Of a stretch of DNA of 44,151 nt, positions 31,155 through 38,944 are shown one piece after another (the stretch's first letter is position 1; every line of letters starts with the position of its first letter). Source of the DNA: Sphingomonas sp. (GTDB taxonomy: Bacteria; Pseudomonadota; Alphaproteobacteria; Sphingomonadales; Sphingomonadaceae); assembly GCA_025356055.1 (NCBI GenBank), contig JANXUU010000032.1:1-44151 (forward strand). Reading direction: 5' to 3'. The position numbers and the translations under genes were made by a program. The notes beneath the pieces were generated by a model. The model was not told where the DNA came from. It worked only from the letters and a program-made list of their open reading frames with translations, and searched no databases.

Positions 31155-32425
31155 GCCTCGATACCCGCCCCGACCTGATGCCCGAGGCGCGGTAGCAGCC
31201 ATTGCAGCAAGGGCCCGGTCATCAGAGTCGTCACGACCGCCATCAGCACCAACATCGCGAAGATCGACGGCGGCAGGAAGCCGAGGTCGTAGCCAACGTT
31301 GAGCACGATCAGTTCCATTAGGGCCCGCGTGTTCATCAGTGCGCCAAGCGTCATCGATTCGTCGGTCGTGAACCCGCTCGCCCGCGCGGCGATAAACACG
31401 GGCACGATCTTGCCGAGGATCGACGCGGCCAGCACGATGCCAAGCCAGTCGAGATCACCGGTCAGGCCGAGCAGGTTGGTTCTCAGCCCGGTGAAGGTGA
31501 AGAAGATCGGCAGGAAAAATACCAGCACGAACCCGCCGACCTGCCGCCGCCACGCCGCGACGAAATCGAGGTGGCGATGGAACAAGAGACCGCCGAGGAA
31601 ACCACCGAAGATCGTGAAGATGCCCAGTTTGAAGGTCGCGATCGCCAGCGCGAAGATGAGGCATAGCACGATCGCCATGAGGTTGGGGGGAAGTACCCCG
31701 TCGACCACCGGGAAGCGGCGCACCAGCCAGCCGGCGAGCGGTGCCAGCGCGAAGCGAGCGACGAGCATCAGCACGATCAGGCCGCCGATCTGCAGAGCGC
31801 TGCCGCTCCAGCTGAGCTCGGCCGCGGCCAGCGCCGAGACGACCGCGAGCATCATCCAGCCGACCACGTCATTGACCGCTGCGGCGGCGATCGCGACCAC
31901 GCCGAGCCTGTGCCGCTGGAGGTCGAACTGGACGAGGATGCGGCCGAGGATCGGCAGCGCGGTGATCGCCATCGCGACGCCGATGAACAGCGAATAGATC
32001 GTCCGGTCCATCGTCGGGGCGAGCCGCGGCTGGCTGAAATGGCCGATTGCCAACCCCAACAGGAACGGCACGACGAGCGAGGAGATCGCGATCCACGTCG
32101 CTGCTCGCCGCGCCATCTTCTCCTTGAGATGCGCAAATTCGAACTCGGCGCCGATCTGGAACATCAACAGGGTCAGCCCGAGCTGGCTCAAGATGGTGAT
32201 CGCCGGCGACGGCTTGGCGCCGAACAGGCCGAGGCTGAGGTGCGGCGCGAGCCAGCCAAGCAGCGACGGCCCGAGCAGCAGCCCGGCGACGATCTCTCCA
32301 ACCGCGCCCGGCTGGCCCAATTTTCGCGCGGCGACGTGAAGCAGCCGCGCCGCCGCGATCATCACGATCAGTTGCAGCAGAACCGAAAAGACGAGGTTTT
32401 CGGTCGCGTGAACCGACGACGTCAT
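31151..32425 (-). CDS. Cation:proton antiporter (CPA2, NhaP/KefB-like membrane domain)
   Basis: This 424-residue inner membrane exchanger of the Na+/H+ exchanger family (PF00999) has about 12-13 hydrophobic segments. LGQPGAVGEIVAGLLLGPS, GVAMAITALPILGRIL and the ion-binding pair in AAVNDVVGWMML (Asn185-Asp186) identify the CPA2 type. It stops after the membrane domain and lacks the TrkA-N/C regulatory domains of KefB/KefC. Its ATG overlaps the stop of the sugar transporter by four bases, so the two are co-translated. The exchanged ion cannot be told from sequence. Confidence 0.88.
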   Translation of the reverse strand: MTSSVHATENLVFSVLLQLIVMIAAARLLHVAARKLGQPGAVGEIVAGLLLGPSLLGWLAPHLSLGLFGAKPSPAITILSQLGLTLLMFQIGAEFEFAHLKEKMARRAATWIAISSLVVPFLLGLAIGHFSQPRLAPTMDRTIYSLFIGVAMAITALPILGRILVQFDLQRHRLGVVAIAAAAVNDVVGWMMLAVVSALAAAELSWSGSALQIGGLIVLMLVARFALAPLAGWLVRRFPVVDGVLPPNLMAIVLCLIFALAIATFKLGIFTIFGGFLGGLLFHRHLDFVAAWRRQVGGFVLVFFLPIFFTFTGLRTNLLGLTGDLDWLGIVLAASILGKIVPVFIAARASGFTTDESMTLGALMNTRALMELIVLNVGYDLGFLPPSIFAMLVLMAVVTTLMTGPLLQWLLPRLGHQVGAGIEA

Positions 32426-33729
32426 CCGGCGAGGCGCGACCGCTTAGCGCACCACAGCCCGAACGCCGCGATCACCGCGTAGCACAGCACCGGGACGATC
32501 ATCGCGCTGCGCAGGCTGCTGAGGTCGGCAGCGAGACCCGTGATTGCCGGAACGATCGCTCCGCCCACGATCGCAACGCAGATGATTCCGCTACCATCGG
32601 CGGCGCGCGGCCCCAGTTCCTCGCTCGCCAGGCTGAAGATCGTCGGGAACATGATCGAGTTCATCAGCCCGACCGCGAGCAGTGCGTAGCCCGACGGAAG
32701 GCCGAGCGTCAGCGCCGAAATGGCGACGAGCAGGATCGCGCCGGCGGCGACCCCGAGCAGCACCAGCCCGGGCTTCACCGTGCGCAGCAGCGCCGAGCCG
32801 ATGAACCGCCCGACCATCGCCCCGCCCCAGTAGAAGGCGACGAGCCGTCCGGCCTGAATCGCGGTGCCGCCGAGCGTGTTGGGCTGGATCAAATAATTGA
32901 TCAGCACGCTGCCGATCGAAACCTCGGCACCGACGTAAAGGAAGATGCACAGCGCCCCGAACGCGAACCGCGTCTGGCGAAGCAGGTCGAAGCTCGCCAT
33001 CAGGTTGGTCGTCGGGGCGGGCTGCTCAACCAGCCGGTTGCGCCCGAGGAACACGAACAACGCGAGCAGACCGAGCACTCCGGCCAGGGCGAGGTAAGTG
33101 CGGACGATCGCCTGACTCTCGGCGTGAAGGAAAGCGTCTCGCGCCGCGCCGGCAAGTGTCGCGGGATCAACCTTGGCAAGACTGCCGAGGATGAGGCTTG
33201 CCCCGACCAGCGGGAAGACCGTCGTGCCGAGCGAGTTGAACGCTTGGGCGAAGGTCAGCCGGCTGCTCGTCGTGCGCTTCGGCCCGAGCATCGAGATCAG
33301 CGGGTTGGCGACGACCTGCACGATCACGACCCCACTGGCGAGGACGAATAGCGCGCCGAGGAAGGCGACATAAAGCGACGAGCTCGCCGCCGGGATGAAC
33401 AGCAGACACCCCGCCGCCATGGTCAGCAGCCCGACCACCGCGGTGCGCATATAGCCCAGTTTCTTGACCAGCGCAGCGCCCGGCATCGAGATGATCGCAT
33501 AAGCCGCGAAGAACGCGAACTGGATCAGCATCGCCTGGAAATAATTGAGGCTGTAAAGGTGTTTGAGCTTGGGAATCAGCACGTCGTTGAGGCTGGTGAT
33601 CCCGCCGAAAATGAAGAACAATCCGAAGACGTGATATTGCAGCGACCCGGCATTGACCGGCGGAACTACCGCCGTCACTCCATTGAACGGGCTTGTTTCC
33701 GCTTCACCACATATCGGTGCCATCGCCAT
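32422..33729 (-). CDS. GluP/FucP-type sugar MFS transporter
   Basis: This 435-residue, 12-span MFS protein is of the fucose/glucose/galactose:proton symporter family. Near the N-terminus it has FFIFGGITSLNDVLIPKLK, the family motif, followed by FQAMLIQFAFFAAYAIISMP, ASGVVIVQVVANPLISMLGP and FAQAFNSLGTTVFP. The likely substrate is glucose, which glucokinase would then phosphorylate. It diverges from the MalY-like transporter over 154 bases. GGGG lies ~9 bases before ATG 33729; a second ATG two codons later is also possible. It is coupled to the antiporter gene. Confidence 0.92.
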   Translation of the reverse strand: MAMAPICGEAETSPFNGVTAVVPPVNAGSLQYHVFGLFFIFGGITSLNDVLIPKLKHLYSLNYFQAMLIQFAFFAAYAIISMPGAALVKKLGYMRTAVVGLLTMAAGCLLFIPAASSSLYVAFLGALFVLASGVVIVQVVANPLISMLGPKRTTSSRLTFAQAFNSLGTTVFPLVGASLILGSLAKVDPATLAGAARDAFLHAESQAIVRTYLALAGVLGLLALFVFLGRNRLVEQPAPTTNLMASFDLLRQTRFAFGALCIFLYVGAEVSIGSVLINYLIQPNTLGGTAIQAGRLVAFYWGGAMVGRFIGSALLRTVKPGLVLLGVAAGAILLVAISALTLGLPSGYALLAVGLMNSIMFPTIFSLASEELGPRAADGSGIICVAIVGGAIVPAITGLAADLSSLRSAMIVPVLCYAVIAAFGLWCAKRSRLAG

Positions 33730-33785
33730 ATGTCTTTACCCCGCCCGCTTGAGAGCGGATCGCTAACAGATGCGACACTTCGACG

Positions 33786-33810
33786 CATGCAAGTATTCGT
33801 ATGCGCTGCA
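33786..33810. promoter_or_regulatory. Possible second LacI-type operator
   Basis: AAGTATTCGTATGC (33791-33804) lies between the two divergent transporter genes. Its right half, CGTATGC, is identical to the operator near 30050; its left half matches poorly. The position suits control of one or both transporters by the same LacI regulator. The weak left half keeps confidence low. Confidence 0.35.
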
Positions 33811-33883
33811 TCGCAACAAAAGCCGCATCGAATTGGCACACCGTCATTTATCTGCCAGCGTGAACGTAGTGGAGAATGACATC

Positions 33884-35392
33884 ATGTTGCAAACGCAGTG
33901 CGAAAAGCCGCGTCAATCGCTTTCCGGGCTGTGGAATATCTCATTCGGATTTTTCGGCATCCAGATCGGCTTTGCGCTGCAGAATGCGAACATGAGCCGC
34001 ATCTTTCAGTCCCTTGGGTCGAGCCTCGACGACCTCCCTGTGCTGTGGATCGCCGCGCCGCTCACCGGGCTTCTCGTGCAACCGATCGTCGGCCATTTGT
34101 CCGATCGCACCTGGCTCGGCCGGCTTGGTCGTCGCCGCCCCTATTTCCTCGGCGGCGCGATCCTTGCCGCGCTCGCCCTCTTGATGATGCCGCTCGCCCC
34201 TGCACTGCTGTTCGCCGCGACTCTATTGTGGATGCTCGACGCCAGCCTGAACATCTCGATGGAGCCGTTCCGCGCCTTCGTCGGCGACATGTTACGCAAG
34301 GACCAGCACACCGCAGGCTACGCGATCCAGACCGCGTTCATTGGCGCCGGCGCGGTGGTCGGCTCGATCTTTCCTTATTTGCTCGACCATCTTGGCGTGT
34401 CGAACGACGCGCCCGGCGGAAGCATTCCTGACACGGTGCGCTACAGCTTCTGGTGTGGCGGCGCGGCGCTGTTGATTTCGGTGCTGTGGACCGTGCTGAC
34501 GACGAAGGAATATAGCCCTAAAGAGCAGATCGCGTTCGGCGGCGAGGACGTCGGAGACGGCGCGCTCGAGACGCAGCGACTACTCGCCGCGCGCGGGCTC
34601 GGCGGCAGCCTGGTCTGGCTTGCGGCCGGCGCGGTGGTGATCGTGGCGGTCGCCGCATTCGGGCTCGAGAAAGAAGTCTATCTGCTTGGCGGGCTGCTCG
34701 CCGCCTACGGTCTCGCCAGCATTGCTGCCATCAGCCGTGCGCGGTCGGGTAAATCGAACATGTTGTCGTCGATCATCGGCGATTTTTCGGGGATGCCGGC
34801 GGTGATGAAGCGCCTCGCGGTCGCGCAATTCTTCAGCTGGTCCGCCCTGTTCATCATGTGGATCAACACCACCCCGGTCGTGGGGATGCGCTATTTCGGG
34901 TCGAGCGACGCGGCGAGCCCGGCCTACCAGGACGGCGGCAACTGGGTCGGCGTGCTGTTCGCGGTCTATAACGGCGTCGCCGCGATCGCCGCTCTGACAT
35001 TGCTGCCGTGGCTTGCCAACCGCATCGGCAAGGTCCGCACCCACGCGATCTGCCTTGCCGCCGGCGCTGCGGGCTATGCCAGTTTTTTCGTCATGCCCGA
35101 CGCCAACTGGCTGCTGCTGTCCGAAGTCGGGGTCGGCATCGCCTGGGCGTCGATCCTCGCCATGCCCTATGCAATCCTGGCAAGCGCGCTGCCACAGGCG
35201 AAGCTCGGCATCTACATGGGATTGTTCAACATTTTTATTGTCATTCCGCAACTGCTCGTCGCGACGGTAATGGGGTCGGTGATGAATGCCTTCTTCCCAG
35301 GTCAGCCAATCTGGACGATGCTCGCCGCCGCGATCGTCATGGCCATCGCCGCACTGGCGACCCTGCGCGTGACCGACCCCACTGCCACCTGA
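33884..35392 (+). CDS. SLC45/MalY-like MFS disaccharide transporter
   Basis: This 502-residue protein has about 12 membrane segments. GLWNISFGFFGIQIGFALQN, the loop motif SDRTWLGRLGRRRPYFLGGA and NISMEPFRAFVGDML are typical of the sucrose/maltose transporter group (SLC45-like, including Caulobacter MalY). It would bring maltose or maltodextrin from the periplasm to the cytoplasmic glucosidase. ATG 33884 has GGAGA 8 bases upstream. The open frame to 33770 crosses the promoter and operator-like site and is rejected. A hairpin follows nine bases after the stop. Confidence 0.91.
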   Translation: MLQTQCEKPRQSLSGLWNISFGFFGIQIGFALQNANMSRIFQSLGSSLDDLPVLWIAAPLTGLLVQPIVGHLSDRTWLGRLGRRRPYFLGGAILAALALLMMPLAPALLFAATLLWMLDASLNISMEPFRAFVGDMLRKDQHTAGYAIQTAFIGAGAVVGSIFPYLLDHLGVSNDAPGGSIPDTVRYSFWCGGAALLISVLWTVLTTKEYSPKEQIAFGGEDVGDGALETQRLLAARGLGGSLVWLAAGAVVIVAVAAFGLEKEVYLLGGLLAAYGLASIAAISRARSGKSNMLSSIIGDFSGMPAVMKRLAVAQFFSWSALFIMWINTTPVVGMRYFGSSDAASPAYQDGGNWVGVLFAVYNGVAAIAALTLLPWLANRIGKVRTHAICLAAGAAGYASFFVMPDANWLLLSEVGVGIAWASILAMPYAILASALPQAKLGIYMGLFNIFIVIPQLLVATVMGSVMNAFFPGQPIWTMLAAAIVMAIAALATLRVTDPTAT

Positions 35393-35400
35393 CACGAAAA

Positions 35401-35430
35401 ACCCTCCGGTCGACGGGTCGAGCGGAGGGT
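35401..35430 (-). terminator. Rho-independent terminator between converging genes
   Basis: An 8-bp stem ACCCTCCG/CGGAGGGT with an inner 4-bp TCGA/TCGA helix and CGGG loop is followed on the minus strand by five T residues. It terminates the Gly/Ser-rich gene that ends at 35452. The same stem stands just behind the MalY-like gene on the plus strand and may serve both. Confidence 0.8.
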
Positions 35431-35451
35431 CAATCGGGCGGTGAATAATAC

Positions 35452-36141
35452 CTAGAAGCTGGTTGAGCCGTCGGCCGAGCCGGTGGCGCTTCCGTCCGCT
35501 GACGCGCTGGCATTCTCACTCCGACCCAACCCGTTTGCCGCGCCAAGCATATCCGCAGTGGCGCTCGATGCTGCGCCGCGCGCGCTCCCCCCGGCTTGCG
35601 TTGCCTGCTGGCTCGTTGCCGACGCCTCGCCCTGCACCTTCCCCGTCGCCCGGCCGGCGATTGAGCCCAGCTGATCGGACCCGAGCACGTTGAGGCCGAA
35701 GCTGGCGTTCTTGCTGGCCGAGGCGCTGCCCGAACCCGATCCGGCGAGGTTCGCTGTCTGGTCGAGCCCGCTTGCCGACGACACCGCGCTGGCCGCGCCG
35801 GAGATCGTACCCGCAAGCCCGACGTCGCCGCCCGCCGACCCGTTGCGCGTGTCGATCGAGCGGCTGGCACTGGCCGAGAGTGATTTGGTGACGCTCCCTG
35901 ACACGCTGTTCGACAGACCATTGGTGGCCGACCCGAGGACATTGCCGCCAAGGCTTCCACCCAGCCCGCCACTGCCCGACCCGGCGAGCGACCCGGCGCC
36001 GTTGAGCATGCCGCCGACCGCGCCGGTAACGCCGCCCGTCAGTCCGCCGCCAAGATTGCCGCCGCCGAGCAACTGCGCTTGGGCGGGAATGGCGCTCGAA
36101 CCGGCGATCAGCGCGGCGAGCAGAAGTTTCGATTTGATCAT
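35452..36141 (-). CDS. Secreted Gly/Ser/Ala-rich protein, function unknown
   Basis: The 229-residue product has a clear signal peptide (MIKSKLLLAALIAGSSAIPAQA, cleavage before QLL). A low-complexity body follows: a Gly/Leu-rich part (GGGNLGGGLTGGVTGAVGG) and then Ser/Ala/Gly/Thr-rich sequence with many Asn. No cysteine or known domain is visible in the mature chain. It could be a surface, adhesive or matrix protein, but composition is the only guide. GAGGGAAAC before ATG 36141 is a fair ribosome site. The subtilase gene lies 87 bases upstream on the same strand, and the terminator 22 bases downstream ends this unit. Confidence 0.8.
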   Translation of the reverse strand: MIKSKLLLAALIAGSSAIPAQAQLLGGGNLGGGLTGGVTGAVGGMLNGAGSLAGSGSGGLGGSLGGNVLGSATNGLSNSVSGSVTKSLSASASRSIDTRNGSAGGDVGLAGTISGAASAVSSASGLDQTANLAGSGSGSASASKNASFGLNVLGSDQLGSIAGRATGKVQGEASATSQQATQAGGSARGAASSATADMLGAANGLGRSENASASADGSATGSADGSTSF

Positions 36142-36228
36142 GATGATGTTTCCCTCGTCATCGGGGCGGTTGATGCCCCTGTGCCGAGAGAACGACGGCG
36201 CGCTCGGACTTCATCCCGACGCGCGAAT

Positions 36229-37566
36229 TTATTTTGCTCCGACCAGTCTCGGTTCGATGCGGCATGTACGGCAGATGATGCCGCGCCCGACCCGGCCCTT
36301 GCCGGGCACAGCCTCGGCGGCAAGGCGCATCGCGGTCCCCGCTAGCGCCAGCCGTGCGGCGACCAGTGGCGCCGCGAAGCTTGTCCCCCGCACCCGCGCA
36401 TAGCCCCTGCCCGGGAGCGCCGCGGCAAGATCGGCGCCAGGTGCAGCGAAATCGAGGTGCGCGGCCTTGCCCGCCTCGTTCAATGCCCGGTCGCGCGCAT
36501 CGACCGCCGTGACCGCGATCACGGCGGGGTAGGAGGCGGGAAATTGCGGCGGGGCGGCGGGGCCGTCGTTGCCGACCGCTGCTACGACCGCGATCCCGCG
36601 CCGCTCAACCGCTTCGATCGCCCGCGCGAGCAAACGGTTGTCGGGCCCGACGAGGCTGATGTTGATGACCTGCGGGCGTTTCGCCACGGCCCAAGACAGC
36701 GCACGGACGACCACTTCTGCTGAGCCTGCCGCGCGATCGCCGCCATAAACGTCGGCGACCATAAGTGACGCACCTCGCGCCGCACCGTGGAAGGGTCCTT
36801 GATCGCCGACGAGCAGCGAGGCGACCGCGGTACCGTGCCCGGTTGGGAAAGGGGCGCCCGCAAAACCCTTTTGTTCGATCGAAGCTCCGACAAGTGAGGG
36901 ATGCGACGCCACCGCACCATCGATCATTGCGATCCTCGTTCCGCTAGCCCCGACACCGCCCGCCAGCGCCGCGCCCGCTGCGACGGCAAGCCCGCCGCCG
37001 GCCGGTTCGAACAGATGATTATAATCGGCATCGATCCCCGGGGCCGCCTGACGCAGCCGCTTCAGCGCCTCGCGCGCACTCATCTTGTGCGGCGCCGACA
37101 GGATCGTCATGCGCAGCCCCAGCTCGCCCGAGCGCGCGTCGCGAAGCACACCGAAGCCCGCGCCACGCGCCGCATTCAGCGACGCTTCGTCAAGATCGAC
37201 CGCGACCAGCTCGCCGCGGCGGACCGGATTGCCGTCATTGTCCATTTCCAACGCCCGGCCATTCTCGCGCACCAGCTCGCGCAACCGAAGCCGGCGAATG
37301 TCGAGCAGGCTTGCCGGATCGAGCCTCGAGAGGCCCTCGACCGCCACCGTATCGAGCGTCCGCAGGACGCCCGGCGCAGAGTTTGAAAGTGCGCTCGACC
37401 CACCTTGCCCGTGTGGCCCGCCGAGCACGCCGCCAAGCACTGGCAGATTGCCGATCCCGCCGACCGCCTGCCCCACCGACGGCAGCAATTGCGCGGTCGC
37501 GGCGCTGCCGATCGACGCGGCGACCAGCAGGAGGGCGGTGATCAGGTGAGAGCGCGGTGCGGACAT
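36229..37566 (-). CDS. Secreted S8 family serine peptidase (subtilase)
   Basis: The 445-residue preproprotein has a signal peptide (LITALLLVAASIGSAATA, mature start QLL). A Gly-rich stretch follows (GGIGNLPVLGGVLGG), then a probable propeptide of ~70-190 and a compact subtilisin domain. The catalytic residues are Asp216 (AMIDGAV), His244 (GHGT) and Ser396 (GTSFAAP), with oxyanion Asn333 (AVGNDGP). A C-terminal CRTC motif (Cys432, Cys435) is unusual. AAAAGG lies upstream of ATG 37566; the frame to 37815 overlaps the divergent sigma gene and is rejected. The substrate is unknown. The gene is arranged with an ECF sigma pair and a Gly-rich secreted protein. Confidence 0.92.
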   Translation of the reverse strand: MSAPRSHLITALLLVAASIGSAATAQLLPSVGQAVGGIGNLPVLGGVLGGPHGQGGSSALSNSAPGVLRTLDTVAVEGLSRLDPASLLDIRRLRLRELVRENGRALEMDNDGNPVRRGELVAVDLDEASLNAARGAGFGVLRDARSGELGLRMTILSAPHKMSAREALKRLRQAAPGIDADYNHLFEPAGGGLAVAAGAALAGGVGASGTRIAMIDGAVASHPSLVGASIEQKGFAGAPFPTGHGTAVASLLVGDQGPFHGAARGASLMVADVYGGDRAAGSAEVVVRALSWAVAKRPQVINISLVGPDNRLLARAIEAVERRGIAVVAAVGNDGPAAPPQFPASYPAVIAVTAVDARDRALNEAGKAAHLDFAAPGADLAAALPGRGYARVRGTSFAAPLVAARLALAGTAMRLAAEAVPGKGRVGRGIICRTCRIEPRLVGAK

Positions 37567-37608
37567 GACTGGACCTTTTAACGGCAAATGATGAATGGCT
37601 GTGGAGGA

Positions 37609-37634
37609 AACGAGCGCGGTGCGTCGTTTATTCC
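37609..37634 (-). promoter_or_regulatory. ECF/EcfG-like promoter candidate for the subtilase
   Basis: On the minus strand GGAAT (37634-37630), 17 bases, then CGTT (37612-37609) matches the alphaproteobacterial EcfG form GGAAC-N16/17-CGTT with one mismatch. Transcription would start about 36 bases before the subtilase ATG. It is a short motif and could be chance. Confidence 0.35.
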
Positions 37635-37646
37635 GCATGAGGTGCA

Positions 37647-38138
37647 ATGAATCTCGAATTCGACCAGGTACTAGCGACCTGCCTGCCGCGATTGCGGCGG
37701 TTCGCGCACAGTCTGTCGCGCGACGCAGCCGATGCCGACGACCTGACCCAGCTGACGATGGAGCGGGCGTTGCGCTCGCGCGGCCAGTGGCAGGCGGGGA
37801 CGCGGCTCGATTCATGGCTGTTCCGGATCATGCGCAATCTGTGGATCGACACGGCGCGCGCTCGCCAGCGCGCGGCCAAAGTCGAGGCTCCGCCCGAGGC
37901 CGGGCTAAGCGTCGGCCACGACCCGCGTGCCGCAAACGACGCGGCGATCGACCTTGGCCGTGTAAGGGCGGCGATGGAGTGGCTCCCGGCCGAGCAGCGC
38001 GAAGTGGTCGCGCTGATCCTGGTCGAAGGGTTCGGCTATCGCGAGGTAGCGGAAATGCTCGAGGTGCCGATCGGTACCGTGTCCAGTCGACTACTGCGCG
38101 GCCGCACCGCGCTGATGAAACTGCTCGGTGAGGAGTGA
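37647..38138 (+). CDS. ECF-type RNA polymerase sigma factor
   Basis: This 163-residue sigma-70 family protein has only regions 2 and 4. Region 2 (~12-75) shows SRDAADADDLTQLTMERAL and WLFRIMRNLWIDTAR. Region 4 (~107-160) shows LPAEQREVVALILVEGFGYREVAEML and PIGTVSSRLLRGR. Such factors switch on small regulons after an envelope or stress signal. The gene diverges from the subtilase across 80 bases and is followed, almost without a gap, by an anti-sigma factor gene. Confidence 0.93.
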   Translation: MNLEFDQVLATCLPRLRRFAHSLSRDAADADDLTQLTMERALRSRGQWQAGTRLDSWLFRIMRNLWIDTARARQRAAKVEAPPEAGLSVGHDPRAANDAAIDLGRVRAAMEWLPAEQREVVALILVEGFGYREVAEMLEVPIGTVSSRLLRGRTALMKLLGEE

Positions 38139-38142
38139 GCCT

Positions 38143-38829
38143 GTGACCGACGAGAAATTCTTCGCATGGCTCGACGGCGAGCTTCTCGCCGATGAGGCGA
38201 CCGAAGTGGCGGCTGCGGTCGCCGCCGATCCCACGCTCGCCGCGAAGGCCGACCAGCATCGTGCCTTCGCGGTGCGGCTCAAGGCTGCGTTCGACCCGGT
38301 GATGGCGCAACCCGCGCCGGCCCTCCCGAGCGCCAAAGTCATTGACTTCACAGCCGCCCGCGAGCGCCGCCGCGCGTGGCTCCCGGTGCGCGCGCAATGG
38401 GCCGCGCTCGCCGCGACGCTGGCGGTCGGCCTGCTGACGACGAGCCTGTTCTTCGAGCGCGGCGTGATCTCGCATCGCGACCAGCCGGGGATCGCGAGCG
38501 GTGCGCTTGGTGCCGCCCTCGACACCCAGCTCGCAAGTGCCACCGCGACCGGCTCCCCGATCCGCATCGGCCTGACCTTCCGCGACAAGTTGGGCGCGAT
38601 GTGCCGCAGCTTCACCCAGCCCGGCTCCTCCGGTCTCGCCTGCCACGAACCCGGCGGCTGGCAGGTCCGCTCGATCTTCGCCACTGTTGGCGCGCCCGAT
38701 GGCGGACGCGACTATCGCATGGCCGCCAGCATCAACCCGCGCCTCGCCGCCCTGATCGACGAGCACATTGCCGGCGATCCGCTCGACGCTGCCGCTGAGG
38801 CTCACGCGCGCGCTGCCGGGTGGCGCTGA
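38143..38829 (+). CDS. Membrane anti-sigma factor
   Basis: From GTG 38143 the product has 228 residues. The N-terminal DEKFFAWLDGELLADEATEV region is typical of anti-sigma domains that hold an ECF factor. One membrane span follows (WAALAATLAVGLLTTSLFF, ~87-105) and then a periplasmic domain with two cysteines (GAMCRSF and LACHEPGGW). No zinc HxxxCxxC motif is present. AGGAG seven bases before GTG 38143 decides the start; the start at 38128 lies inside the sigma gene. The gene begins five bases after the sigma stop. The periplasmic domain is the likely signal sensor. Confidence 0.85.
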   Translation: MTDEKFFAWLDGELLADEATEVAAAVAADPTLAAKADQHRAFAVRLKAAFDPVMAQPAPALPSAKVIDFTAARERRRAWLPVRAQWAALAATLAVGLLTTSLFFERGVISHRDQPGIASGALGAALDTQLASATATGSPIRIGLTFRDKLGAMCRSFTQPGSSGLACHEPGGWQVRSIFATVGAPDGGRDYRMAASINPRLAALIDEHIAGDPLDAAAEAHARAAGWR

Positions 38830-38944
38830 CCGGTTGAACCTGCCCGGCGGCACAGCGTCCCACCCTCAGGTCGCCTTACCTCCCGCCGCGCTTGCGCCGT
38901 TTACCGATCCATCTCCGCAGACGTGGAAGGCATTGCGATTATCG

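Noticed and set aside
37606-37628. Plus-strand GGAAAC ... CGTT as an ECF autoregulatory promoter for the sigma gene.
   Set aside because: The spacer is 13 bases where ECF promoters need about 16-17.
37828-38853. A 341-codon minus-strand open frame across the sigma and anti-sigma genes.
   Set aside because: It is the complement of two well-supported genes, has Arg/Gly-rich low-complexity content and matches no family; long antisense frames are common at this G+C content.
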